Shown here in pieces: positions 49,963 to 58,830 of a stretch of DNA of 64,000 bases. Each line of letters starts with the position of its first letter. Within the stretch, counting starts at the first letter, position 1. A program made the translations under genes and the position numbers. Below the pieces are notes generated by a model that was not told where the DNA came from, did not search any database, and was given only the letters and a program-made list of their open reading frames with translations. Source of the stretch: Iningainema tapete BLCC-T55 (GTDB taxonomy: Bacteria > Cyanobacteriota > Cyanobacteriia > Cyanobacteriales > Nostocaceae); contig NZ_JACXAE010000110.1 in the NCBI RefSeq assembly GCF_014698965.1, forward strand, positions 186,001 through 250,000. Reading direction: 5' to 3'.

Positions 49963-50283
49963 ATAGCAAAGGTAAAAGTTAAAGGTTTATTGCGCGTAAG
50001 ACGGAAAGCAGTTCTGTAGGCAACAGTTAAGTTTTATTAATATTTGATTTTACCTTAGTAACAAGTACTTTCCTGTTGGCAGAAGACAAAACTAGTGCCA
50101 ACTAGGCTGTCTCTATTACAATTGTGCTACGGACTACGGGAAAACTTCGCCAATAAACCTTATAGTGCTAGCCGCACCATTAGGTGTGGAAAACCCACCA
50201 ATTGTTTTTAGGGGCAATGGGCATGGTCAAAGGGATAGTACCCAGTCCCCAGTCCCCAGTACCCAATACCCAGTACCCCTAAC
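49963..50283. other. Intergenic region between dnaK and dnaJ
   Basis: No gene. A CCCAGTC/CCCAGTAC tandem array lies at 50233-50280, next to the dnaK stop; no CIRCE element was seen. Confidence 0.5.
50233..50280. repeat. CCCAGTC-type heptamer array
   Basis: About six near-tandem units of CCCAGTC/CCAGTACC, directly downstream of dnaK. STRR-like. Confidence 0.7.
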
Positions 50284-52224
50284 CTAATCTATCGCTTCGT
50301 AATCAGCTTGTACTGTATTTTCTTCCTCAAAATCAAAATTAAATTGTGATGTCAGCACTCCCGTGACTGAATCTGTCGCGGCGGCAACGTCGGCAAACTC
50401 ATCATTCGGGCTGTTTGCTCGGTTATAAACGTCAGCGCCAATAGCAAACAGTGTTTGCTGGAAATCATCTAAGCTTTGTTGAAATTCTGTGATGGGAATC
50501 TGCTCATCTACCATAGCGGCTTTAAGTTTTGTGGCTTTTTCCACAGCCAAGATTTTCCATTGCTCTCCAATCAGAGTACCATTATCCCTGAGAGTCGATT
50601 CGTAATTGAACAGTAGATTGTCTGCTTGGTTTTTCAGTTCAACTAGTTGTTTACGTCTCGTGTCCTCTTCGGCATACACTTCCGCTTCTTGCCGCATTCT
50701 TTCTACTTCATTGCTACTCAAACCACCTGTATTCGTAATGCGAATACTCTGCTCTCTACCAGTACCTTTATCTTGTGCCAAAACATTCAAAATACCGTTA
50801 ACATCAATTTCAAATGACACTTCAATTTGTGGTACGCCCCGGGCGGCTGGAGGAATTCCTGTGAGCAAAAATTTGCCAAGACTCTTGTTGTCTCTTGCCA
50901 TTGCTCTTTCACCTTGAAGGACGTGAATTTCTACTGAGGTTTGTCCATCAACTGCGGTGGAAAATATTTGAGACTTACTGGTAGGAATTGTGGTATTGCG
51001 TTCGATGATTTTAGTAAAAACTTCTCCTAAAGTTTCGATCCCTAGCGACAAGGGTGTGACATCTAGTAATAAGAGATTATCGACTTCGCCGCCCAGTACT
51101 CCAGCTTGGATGGCAGCTCCGAGTGCTACTGCTTCATCAGGGTTAACCGAGCGATCTGGTGCTTTACCATGAAAAAATTTGCTGAGTGCGTTTTGAACTG
51201 CTCTAATCCGAGTAGAACCACCAACTAAAATAATTCTATCTATGTCTTTTGGTTTGAGTTCTGCATCTTTAAGTGCCTGCACCATTGGTTCAATAGTAGC
51301 TTCAATTAGATGACTAGTTAGCTCGTCAAATTTTGCACGGCTAAGTTCCATTTCTAAATGAACAGGTCCTTTTTCATCAGCGGTGATAAACGGTAAATTA
51401 ATCGAGGTACTTACCATGCTCGAAAGTTCAATCTTGGCTTTTTCTGCAGCTTCCCGCAAGCGTTGCAGAGCCATTTTGTCTTGGTAGAGGTCGATTTTCT
51501 CTTCTTGTTGAAAACGTTCTACCATCCAACGGACAATACAAATGTCGAAGTCGTCTCCACCTAATTGATTATTGCCACAAGTGGCTTTAACTTCAAATAC
51601 TCCATCTCCTAGTTGAAGGATGGAGACGTCAAAGGTTCCACCGCCCAAGTCAAAGACTAGAATAATTTGCTCTTGATCTTGTTTATCTAAGCCAAAGGCT
51701 AGGGCGGCAGCGGTAGGTTCGTTGATGATCCGCAGTACTTCTAGTCCGGCTATAGTGCCAGCGTCTTTTGTGGCTTGTCTTTGGGCATCGGTAAAATAGG
51801 CGGGTACGGTAATGACTGCTTGTTGAACGGATTCACCAAGAAAGTTTTCCGCATCCTGTTTGAGTTTTTGCAGGATCATGGCGGAAATTTCTTGTGGGGT
51901 ATAATTACGTCCGCGAATTTGGACATCAACAGTATCGTCTCTACCTTTGACACAGCTATAGGGTACGCGATCGCGTTCTTGAGTCGTATCATCCCAACGA
52001 CGACCGATGAATCGTTTAATACTGTAAATTGTGTTTTCGGCATTGGTGACAGCTTGCCGCTTTGCTAGTTGCCCAATCAAGCGATCGCCACCTTTGCCAA
52101 ATCCGACAATACTGGGCGTGGTTCTGCCTCCTTCTGTATTAGCAATTACAATTGGTTGACCACCCTCTAATACCGCGACACAACTATTGGTAGTGCCTAA
52201 GTCGATCCCAATAACTTTGACCAT
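50284..52224 (-). CDS. dnaK: Chaperone protein DnaK
   Basis: A 646-residue Hsp70: [15 protein letters not shown], phosphate-2 motif [14 protein letters not shown], adenosine motif [16 protein letters not shown], substrate-binding domain ([32 protein letters not shown]) and helical lid ending in an acidic tail ([17 protein letters not shown]) that lacks the exact EEVD. Works with GrpE and DnaJ encoded on either side. No heat-shock operator was seen upstream. Confidence 0.96.
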   Translation of the reverse strand: MVKVIGIDLGTTNSCVAVLEGGQPIVIANTEGGRTTPSIVGFGKGGDRLIGQLAKRQAVTNAENTIYSIKRFIGRRWDDTTQERDRVPYSCVKGRDDTVDVQIRGRNYTPQEISAMILQKLKQDAENFLGESVQQAVITVPAYFTDAQRQATKDAGTIAGLEVLRIINEPTAAALAFGLDKQDQEQIILVFDLGGGTFDVSILQLGDGVFEVKATCGNNQLGGDDFDICIVRWMVERFQQEEKIDLYQDKMALQRLREAAEKAKIELSSMVSTSINLPFITADEKGPVHLEMELSRAKFDELTSHLIEATIEPMVQALKDAELKPKDIDRIILVGGSTRIRAVQNALSKFFHGKAPDRSVNPDEAVALGAAIQAGVLGGEVDNLLLLDVTPLSLGIETLGEVFTKIIERNTTIPTSKSQIFSTAVDGQTSVEIHVLQGERAMARDNKSLGKFLLTGIPPAARGVPQIEVSFEIDVNGILNVLAQDKGTGREQSIRITNTGGLSSNEVERMRQEAEVYAEEDTRRKQLVELKNQADNLLFNYESTLRDNGTLIGEQWKILAVEKATKLKAAMVDEQIPITEFQQSLDDFQQTLFAIGADVYNRANSPNDEFADVAAATDSVTGVLTSQFNFDFEEENTVQADYEAID

Positions 52225-52365
52225 AAAAATTCAGTATTTTTACACAGATTGCTGCGAGTTAATTATGACTCAAAACTACAAACTAGATGTTTCGCGGATG
52301 ATTGGGAAGGTGCGATGCTCGCCCTAGTAACCCAGGGTTTGGTCAATGAGGCGAGCGATTACAGT

Positions 52366-53031
52366 TTAAATACTGGCTGGACTCGACTGATTTTCCTCCT
52401 CTGGTGGGGTATCTTCCTTGGCGGCAGCTACCTTCACCATTGCATGACGTAGCACGCGATCGCCCAAGTAATATCCGCGTACTAACTCTTCTAACACTGT
52501 TCCTTCCGGAACTTCATCCGTAGGTTCCCGCATTACTGCTTCATGAAGATTAGGATCAAATTCTTGACCTTCAGGACGCATTGGTGATACACCCAAACGC
52601 TTCAAGCTATCTACCAATTGCTTGTAAACGCTCTGGTAACTCTTATGAATTGTCAACTCACCCTCAGTTTGAGTTTTAATGTGCGCTCTTGCCCGCTCAA
52701 AATTATCAACTATTGGCAATAATTCATTAATTGTATTACGCTTCACTTGCTGTTCTAAATCTTCTTTCTCTTTGATTGTCCGTTTACGGTAATTTTCAAA
52801 ATCTGCCGCAATCCTGATCGATTGATTATTGCGATCTTCTAACTGGGCTTTGAGGGACTCGATTTGTTGAGCCATTTGTGCTTGTGTTTGGTTGTCCAAT
52901 ACAGGATTTTCAGTTGCAGTCACATTATTTTCTGGATTGGGCGAAGCTGCATCCTGTAAGTTTGTTTGTGCCACTTGTTCTGTCACGGAGTTGCCATCAT
53001 TAGAGTTGATTTGAACTGGATCGCTGTTCAT
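52366..53031 (-). CDS. grpE: Nucleotide exchange factor GrpE
   Basis: A 221-residue GrpE: low-complexity N-terminus (Asn/Gln-rich), coiled-coil ([40 protein letters not shown]) and the C-terminal beta domain with [25 protein letters not shown] and [19 protein letters not shown]. It releases ADP from DnaK. First gene of grpE-dnaK-dnaJ. Confidence 0.96.
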   Translation of the reverse strand: MNSDPVQINSNDGNSVTEQVAQTNLQDAASPNPENNVTATENPVLDNQTQAQMAQQIESLKAQLEDRNNQSIRIAADFENYRKRTIKEKEDLEQQVKRNTINELLPIVDNFERARAHIKTQTEGELTIHKSYQSVYKQLVDSLKRLGVSPMRPEGQEFDPNLHEAVMREPTDEVPEGTVLEELVRGYYLGDRVLRHAMVKVAAAKEDTPPEEENQSSPASI

Positions 53032-53331
53032 TGCTTAAATTACCTCGCCTTGGTTCACCTGAAAGTGCTTGTATTGTTAATCTGTCGTCCTCTATTTTGA
53101 CAAATGCTGAGCATGATAGCGCAGAGGCTTTAAGGTCGGCTTTCCGTAAGATTAAGGTAGGACATCACGATATGGAATTGCTTTTTTGTCAGAACAAACA
53201 CTGAATTTTAAAATCACTACGTGTATTTAAGTATATTTATTTAGATGAGAAGTAAATTCCTTGATATGGTAATTTTCTCACTGAGTTTGGGAACACTCTA
53301 ATCAGAGGTTTCTGCTACTCACTGCTAATTT
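53032..53331. other. Divergent intergenic region grpE / pilB
   Basis: 300 bases with promoters for both directions. A CIRCE-type repeat (TTAGCACTC-N9-GAGTGCTAA) was looked for upstream of grpE and not found. No other structure stands out. Confidence 0.5.
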
Positions 53332-55347
53332 ATGAACTCGTCACAACAAAGGCGCAGTACTGCTCTCACTACCAGAACGGAGTTTTCCCCTTTTGGCAAT
53401 AAGCTAATTCAATCTGGCTATGTCAACAACGAACAAATGAAGCAGGCGCTGATTGAAAGCCGCAAGTCTGGCAGACCCCTGACTGAAGTGCTTCAATCAA
53501 TTACCGGGCAACAACTAACACCAGAGTTACTCAGGCAATACAAAAAGCAGCAGCTATTTGAACTCAAAATACTTTATGGTGTTGAATCTTTAGATCCAGA
53601 AGTTAGCCAAGTTGGCACGACAACGGTAGGGCAGTTAATTGATAGCCTTATTCCTGTGGATATCTGTCGTCGCCATCGCTTGGTTCCACTGGCTAAACAT
53701 GAAGACCAAAACCCGCCTTCAGTTTTAGTGGCGATGGTCGATCCCGATAATCTCGAGGCTTGCGATGATCTTAACCGCATCTTGCGTCCTCAGAACATAG
53801 CATTGCTGCGCATGGTAATTACCCAAGAGGACTACCAACAGATCATCAACCAATACTTGGATGAATTGGCTGTTCGGCAAAAGCATCTGGAAAAAGAAAA
53901 GTTTACAGATATTAATCAGGATTTAGAAAATCTCGAAAATCTCAACCTCAATATAGAGGATGCTCCTGATGATGCTGAAGCTGACTTGGGTGCGGCAATG
54001 AAAGGTGCTGAGGATGCGCCAGTAATTAGTTTAGTCAATCGAATCCTCGCAAAGGCACTACATGAGAAAGTTTCTGATATTCACATAGAACCCCAAGAAG
54101 AAAACTTACGCATTCGCTTCCGTAAAGATGGTGTGCTACGTGAGGCATTTGACCCCTTACCCAAAAAAATTATCCCTGCTGTTACAGCTCGATTCAAAAT
54201 TATCGCCAACCTAGATATTGCTGAACGACGCCTACCTCAAGACGGACGTATTCGACGGATGTTTGAAGGACGCAAAGTTGACTTCCGTGTGAATACTTTG
54301 CCCAGTCGTTATGGGGAAAAGGTAGTACTGCGAATTTTGGATAACTCCGCCACACAACTAGGATTAAATAAATTAATTACCGATCCTGAGACTTTACAAA
54401 TTGTCCAAGACATGGTAGCACGTCCCTTCGGTCTAATCCTAGTTACAGGTCCAACTGGTTCTGGTAAAACAACTTCTTTGTACTCAGCGTTGGCAGAGCG
54501 AAATTCTCCAGGAATTAATATCAGTACTGTAGAAGACCCTATTGAGTATAGTTTACCAGGAATTACTCAAGTACAGGTGATTCGGGAAAAAGGGCTAGAT
54601 TTTGCTACTGCTTTGCGGGCTTTTCTACGACAAGATCCTGATGTGCTGTTAGTAGGTGAGACACGAGACAAGGAAACAGCAAAAACAGCAATTGAAGCTG
54701 CTTTGACCGGTCACTTGGTATTAACTACTTTACATACTAATGATGCACCAGGTGCGATCGCACGTTTAGGAGAAATGGGCATAGAGTCTTTCATGATTTC
54801 CAGTTCCCTCATTGGTGTTTTGGCTCAACGTCTTGTTAGACGTGTTTGTTCCACATGTCGCATTCCCTACACTCCAACTCCAGAAGAACTAGCTCGTTTT
54901 GGTTTATCAGCTTCATCTGATGCCGGAATCACCTTATACAAAGCCAACACCCTCACATCAGAACAAATTCAAGAAGCCAAAGCCAAAAATCAGCTTTGCC
55001 CAGATTGCAATGGTGTTGGTTACAAAGGACGTTGTGGTGTCTATGAAGTGATGCGAATTACCGAAAACCTGCAAACTCTCATCACCGAAGAAGCACCCAC
55101 AGAACGAATTAAGGAAGTAGCAGTAGAAGAGGGTATGAAAACTCTGCTGGCTTACAGTTTGGACTTAGTACGTCAAGGCGCTACCACTTTAGAAGAAGTA
55201 GAAAGGGTAACTTTCACAGATACAGGTTTAGAAGCAGAGTTAAAAGCAAAACGTAAAAGTGGTCTTACCTGCCGATCTTGTAATGCTCAATTACAACCAG
55301 AATGGCTTGATTGTCCCTACTGTATGACACCAAGATTTCAAGATTGA
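53332..55347 (+). CDS. pilB: Type IV pilus assembly ATPase PilB
   Basis: A 671-residue GspE/PilB family ATPase that drives pilus extension. N-terminal MshEN-like domain (FGNKLIQSGYVNNEQMKQALIES), then RFKIIANLDIAERRLPQDGRIRR, Walker A GPTGSGKTTSLYSAL, Asp box TVEDPIEYSLPG, Walker B DPDVLLVGETRDKETAKTAIEAALTGH, and a tetra-Cys zinc site (CSTCR... CPDCNGVGYKGRCG). The C-terminus adds a second zinc ribbon (CRSCNAQLQPEWLDCPYC), typical of cyanobacteria. First gene of pilB-pilT-pilC. Confidence 0.95.
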   Translation: MNSSQQRRSTALTTRTEFSPFGNKLIQSGYVNNEQMKQALIESRKSGRPLTEVLQSITGQQLTPELLRQYKKQQLFELKILYGVESLDPEVSQVGTTTVGQLIDSLIPVDICRRHRLVPLAKHEDQNPPSVLVAMVDPDNLEACDDLNRILRPQNIALLRMVITQEDYQQIINQYLDELAVRQKHLEKEKFTDINQDLENLENLNLNIEDAPDDAEADLGAAMKGAEDAPVISLVNRILAKALHEKVSDIHIEPQEENLRIRFRKDGVLREAFDPLPKKIIPAVTARFKIIANLDIAERRLPQDGRIRRMFEGRKVDFRVNTLPSRYGEKVVLRILDNSATQLGLNKLITDPETLQIVQDMVARPFGLILVTGPTGSGKTTSLYSALAERNSPGINISTVEDPIEYSLPGITQVQVIREKGLDFATALRAFLRQDPDVLLVGETRDKETAKTAIEAALTGHLVLTTLHTNDAPGAIARLGEMGIESFMISSSLIGVLAQRLVRRVCSTCRIPYTPTPEELARFGLSASSDAGITLYKANTLTSEQIQEAKAKNQLCPDCNGVGYKGRCGVYEVMRITENLQTLITEEAPTERIKEVAVEEGMKTLLAYSLDLVRQGATTLEEVERVTFTDTGLEAELKAKRKSGLTCRSCNAQLQPEWLDCPYCMTPRFQD

Positions 55348-55350
55348 AGG

Positions 55351-55430
55351 AGACAGGAGTCAGGAGTCAGGAGTCAGGAGACAGTTAACAGTTAACAGTT
55401 AACAGTCAACAGTTAACAATCAACAAAGGA
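55351..55430. repeat. Two heptamer arrays between pilB and pilT
   Basis: About four units of CAGGAGT followed by about four of CAGTTAA, each 7 bases. STRR type. Confidence 0.8.
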
Positions 55431-55439
55431 CAAATAACT

Positions 55440-56549
55440 ATGGAAATGATGATTGAAGACTTAATGGAAAAAATGATAGAAATGGGCGGTTCAGATTTAC
55501 ATTTATCTGCCGGACTGCCTCCTTATTTCCGTATTAGTGGTAAACTTACACCCATTGGAGAAGAGCTTTTAACAGCAGATCAATGTCAAAGATTGATCTT
55601 TAGTATGCTCAACAACTCTCAACGTAAAGCGTTGGAGCAGAATTGGGAGTTAGATTGTTCCTATGGTGTCAAAGGATTAGCTCGGTTTCGGGTGAATGTT
55701 TATAAAGAACGTGGTTCCTACGCCGCTTGCTTACGAGCATTAAGTTCTAAAATTCCTAATTTTGAAAAATTAGGTCTGCCTGATGTTGTAAGAGAAATGG
55801 CAGATAAACCGAGAGGACTAATTTTAGTCACAGGACCAACAGGTTCTGGTAAAACAACTACTTTAGCAGCAATTATTGACTTAATCAACCGCACCAAAGC
55901 CGAACATATTTTAACTGTAGAAGATCCGATAGAATTTGTTTACGAACCAATTAAAAGCCTTGTTCACCAACGGCAGCTAGGAGAGGATACCAAGAGTTTT
56001 GCTAATGCTTTGAAAGCAGCTTTGCGGGAAGATCCAGACATAATTTTAGTAGGAGAAATGCGCGATTTAGAAACAATTTCTCTAGCTATTTCTGCGGCAG
56101 AAACAGGACACTTAGTATTTGGTACTCTCCATACTAGTTCAGCATCCCAAACTGTTGATAGGATTATCGACGTTTTCCCATCGGAAAGACAAACTCAGGT
56201 GCGCGTACAGTTATCTAACTCCCTCGTAGCCGTGTTTAGCCAAACTTTAGTTCCTAAGAAAAATCCCAAACCAGGTGAATATGGTCGAGTAATGGCTCAA
56301 GAGATTATGATTATTACTCCTGCTATTTCTAACTTAATTAGAGAAGGTAAAACAGCTCAAATTTACTCAGCTATTCAAACTGGTGGCAAATTGGGTATGC
56401 AAACTTTGGAGAAAGTATTAGCCGATTTATACAAAGCAGGCACAATTTCTTTTGAAGCGGCAATTTCCAAAACTTCCAAACCCGACGAAATACAACGTCT
56501 CATTGGTGGTGTACCCCCTGCTGCTACCACTGCTGCTGTTAAAAAATAA
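55440..56549 (+). CDS. pilT: Twitching motility ATPase PilT
   Basis: A 369-residue retraction ATPase: N-terminal SDLHLSAGLPPYFRISGKL, Walker A GPTGSGKTTTLAAIID, Asp box EDPIEFVYEP, Walker B DPDIILVGEMRDLETISLAISAAETGHLVFGTLHT, and the AIRNLIRE-like C-terminal motif (PAISNLIREGKTAQI). It depolymerises type IV pili. The start is ATG 55440 after a heptamer array. Confidence 0.96.
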   Translation: MEMMIEDLMEKMIEMGGSDLHLSAGLPPYFRISGKLTPIGEELLTADQCQRLIFSMLNNSQRKALEQNWELDCSYGVKGLARFRVNVYKERGSYAACLRALSSKIPNFEKLGLPDVVREMADKPRGLILVTGPTGSGKTTTLAAIIDLINRTKAEHILTVEDPIEFVYEPIKSLVHQRQLGEDTKSFANALKAALREDPDIILVGEMRDLETISLAISAAETGHLVFGTLHTSSASQTVDRIIDVFPSERQTQVRVQLSNSLVAVFSQTLVPKKNPKPGEYGRVMAQEIMIITPAISNLIREGKTAQIYSAIQTGGKLGMQTLEKVLADLYKAGTISFEAAISKTSKPDEIQRLIGGVPPAATTAAVKK

Positions 56550-56561
56550 CAGTTTGCTGAT

Positions 56562-56617
56562 GGCTAATTGTTAATTGTTCATTGCAATTAGCCATTAACA
56601 ATTAATAATTAACAATT
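56562..56617. repeat. TTAATTG-type repeat between pilT and pilC
   Basis: Units of TAATTGT and its inverse (CAATTAG, AACAATT), same family as 30641-30712, able to fold. Confidence 0.65.
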
Positions 56618-56626
56618 TTAATATCT

Positions 56627-57838
56627 ATGCCAACATTTGTTGCCCGCATTAGGGACTCACAAGGAAAATCTCGAAAAGAAAAAGTTAACGCAGAATCTTT
56701 AGCGCAAGCCCGTACAACTCTCAGAAAACAGGGTTTTGTCATTCAAGATATCAAACAACATCAAAGTTTTGATTTGAAAAAACTTGAGAATTATTTGACT
56801 TCTGTTTCTATTAAGGATAAAGCCGTCTTTTCCCGTCAATTTGCTGCGTTGGTAAATGCAGGAGTAGCGATTGTGAGAAGTTTGGGGGTACTATCTGAAC
56901 AGTGTTCCAATCCTAAACTGAAACAAGCGCTTTTAGCTATTAGTGCTGATGTGCAAAGCGGAGTTAATCTTTCTGAGGCGATGCGCAAACATCCTGATTG
57001 CTTTGATGGTTTATATGTTAGCATGGTTCAAGCTGGTGAAGTTGGTGGTGTCTTAGATGAAGTACTTAATCGCTTAGCCAAATTGTTAGAAGATGTTGCC
57101 CGATTACAAAACCAAATTAAATCAGCGCTGTCTTATCCAGTTGTAGTATGTTTTTTGGCACTTGCTATTTTTGTCGGTATGACTGTCTTTCTGATTCCAA
57201 TCTTTGCTACTATTTTCAAAGAATTGGGAACAGAATTACCTCCTCTTACACAGTTTTTGATGACTTGTAGTGAAATTTTACGAAGTTTTTGGATTTTTGT
57301 GATAGTTGCTATTGTAATAGGATTGGGATTTGCTTATAAACAATACTACAAAACTCGTGTAGGACGTGAGACAATCGACCGTTTTTCCTTAAAAATGCCT
57401 TTGTTCGGTGATTTGATTCAAAAATCAGCAGTTGCCCGCTTTAGCCGTACTTTTGGCTCTTTGACTCGTTCAGGAGTACCAATATTAACTTCTTTAGAAA
57501 TTGTTCGAGATACATCAGGTAACCAGGTAATTGCTAACGCGATAGATGCGGCACGTGCAGAAATTCAACAAGGAGGCATGATTAGTATTGCTTTGCAAAA
57601 AGAGAAAGTTTTTCCTCCTATGGCAATTCAAATGATTAGTATTGGGGAGGAAACTGGGGAATTAGATGGTATGTTGATGAAGGTAGCTGATTTCTATGAA
57701 GATGAGGTTGAGCAGGCAGTAAAAGCACTAACTAGCGTAATAGAACCGTTGATGATTGTGGTTCTAGGGGGAATGGTTGGCACGATTTTGATGGCTATGT
57801 ATCTGCCTCTGTTTAAGGTATTTGAAAAGCTAGGCTAG
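56627..57838 (+). CDS. pilC: Type IV pilus inner-membrane platform protein PilC
   Basis: A 403-residue GspF/PilC protein: two repeated GspF domains (FSRQFAALVNAGVAIVRSL; FSRTFGSLTRSGVPILTSL) and three membrane segments (VVCFLALAIFVGMTVFLIP; WIFVIVAIVIGLGFAY; IVVLGGMVGTILMAMYLPLF). It anchors PilB and PilT. Third gene of the pil operon. Confidence 0.96.
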   Translation: MPTFVARIRDSQGKSRKEKVNAESLAQARTTLRKQGFVIQDIKQHQSFDLKKLENYLTSVSIKDKAVFSRQFAALVNAGVAIVRSLGVLSEQCSNPKLKQALLAISADVQSGVNLSEAMRKHPDCFDGLYVSMVQAGEVGGVLDEVLNRLAKLLEDVARLQNQIKSALSYPVVVCFLALAIFVGMTVFLIPIFATIFKELGTELPPLTQFLMTCSEILRSFWIFVIVAIVIGLGFAYKQYYKTRVGRETIDRFSLKMPLFGDLIQKSAVARFSRTFGSLTRSGVPILTSLEIVRDTSGNQVIANAIDAARAEIQQGGMISIALQKEKVFPPMAIQMISIGEETGELDGMLMKVADFYEDEVEQAVKALTSVIEPLMIVVLGGMVGTILMAMYLPLFKVFEKLG

Positions 57839-57852
57839 GTGAAGTATTAAGT

Positions 57853-58410
57853 ATGCCTGTACAACAATCTCATTATGAAGCAAGTTTAGCATCGTGTTGT
57901 AATCATCTATCAGCGATCGCCTTGCTCAAGCAGTACCGCCCCTACCTGGAAATGATGCCCAGTCTACGCCGCCCAGATGAAAGCATCATCATCATTCCAC
58001 TACCCATTGTCTATCTTCGCGATGGCGTAACATCAAAAGCCCAAGCAACTAGCTTACCATGTGATGTAACGATTTTGATGTGCGATCCAGAATGGAAAAT
58101 TAAAACCGAGTCGGAAATTATGATCTTCATTCATCGTCCTCATGAAGATTTTTCTGACTTATTAGGGCGTTGGCGACAAACACAAGTTTGGCTGGATAAA
58201 GACTATGAATGGCTCATGCCCCCCCGCTATAAACATATTTTAAGTGAGGGAACAAAAACTACTTATCCTTTATTTGTGGTTTTTCCAGAAACAGCAGAAC
58301 GGATTAAATCTGGACTCAATTGCGCTGAACTACCATTCATAATTCACACCCCAGAATTAATGCTTGAGGACAACTTTAAAGAAAGTTCCTCAGAAAGTTC
58401 TTCCATATAA
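57853..58410 (+). CDS. Hypothetical protein downstream of pilC
   Basis: A 185-residue protein 14 bases after pilC, likely co-transcribed. N-terminal half has two Cys-rich helices (ASLASCCNHLSAIALLKQYRPYLEMMPSLRR), then VTILMCDPEWKIKTESEIMIFIHRPHEDF. Its composition (no signal, acidic Ser-rich tail SESSSI) gives no family. The position suggests a pilus-related or regulatory role. Confidence 0.6.
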   Translation: MPVQQSHYEASLASCCNHLSAIALLKQYRPYLEMMPSLRRPDESIIIIPLPIVYLRDGVTSKAQATSLPCDVTILMCDPEWKIKTESEIMIFIHRPHEDFSDLLGRWRQTQVWLDKDYEWLMPPRYKHILSEGTKTTYPLFVVFPETAERIKSGLNCAELPFIIHTPELMLEDNFKESSSESSSI

Positions 58411-58446
58411 GAACAAACAAATCAACAAATCAACAATAGTCGGCTC

Positions 58447-58479
58447 AGATCCCCGACTTCTTAAAGAAGTCGGGGATCT
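58447..58479. repeat. GATCCCCGACTTC palindrome, second copy
   Basis: AGATCCCCGACTTCTT and AAGAAGTCGGGGATCT, close to perfect. Same element as 46903-46935. Confidence 0.7.
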
Positions 58480-58658
58480 TGTTGTTTACTATAGGACAAA
58501 CAAATCAACAATTATCCAATTACTTCTTGTGGAGACAGGCATCCCTGCCTGCCCTAGTCTAAGGCGGGCAAGGATGCCCACCCCACAAGAGGGATGCCCA
58601 TCCCACAAGATAGATAATTTATTTTTTGGTAATCACACAAAAACCTTGGTAAATAGCC

Positions 58659-58698
58659 AAAAGCTCCCGTTAAACATGATTTAAAGGGAGCTTTTTTT
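58659..58698 (+). terminator. Rho-independent terminator
   Basis: AAAAGCTCCC pairs with GGGAGCTTTT across a 17-base loop and is followed by a run of T. It would end the pil operon. Confidence 0.75.
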
Positions 58699-58830
58699 GG
58701 CATAAAACTGCATAAGTCAATTTTGGCGTTATCTATTAACTAAATAAGTGACATCAAAGCTCATGGCTTGGATGTACTCATTGATTGTAGCCAATTTTTT
58801 GAATACTAATTTTGGTTAAGGAGAATTTTC

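Larger units (their letters stand above)
58411..58830. other. Intergenic region with three hairpins
   Basis: No gene; a 106-codon frame here is not credible. It holds the palindrome 58447-58479, an imperfect stem 58526-58589 (CTTGTGGAGACAGGCATCC pairing with GGATGCCCACCCCACAAG), and a terminator at 58659-58698. The last ~130 bases hold the promoter and an AAGGAG ribosome site for the next gene. Confidence 0.6.

Noticed and set aside
52249-52452. 67-codon plus-strand frame between dnaK and grpE
   Set aside because: Mostly antisense to grpE and composed of its complement; no family pattern.
53032-53331. CIRCE heat-shock operator upstream of grpE
   Set aside because: No TTAGCACTC-N9-GAGTGCTAA or close variant found; only a GCACT fragment appears.
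58364-58684. 106-codon frame after the hypothetical gene downstream of pilC
   Set aside because: It covers two palindromes and a repeat, and lacks conserved features; better explained as intergenic.
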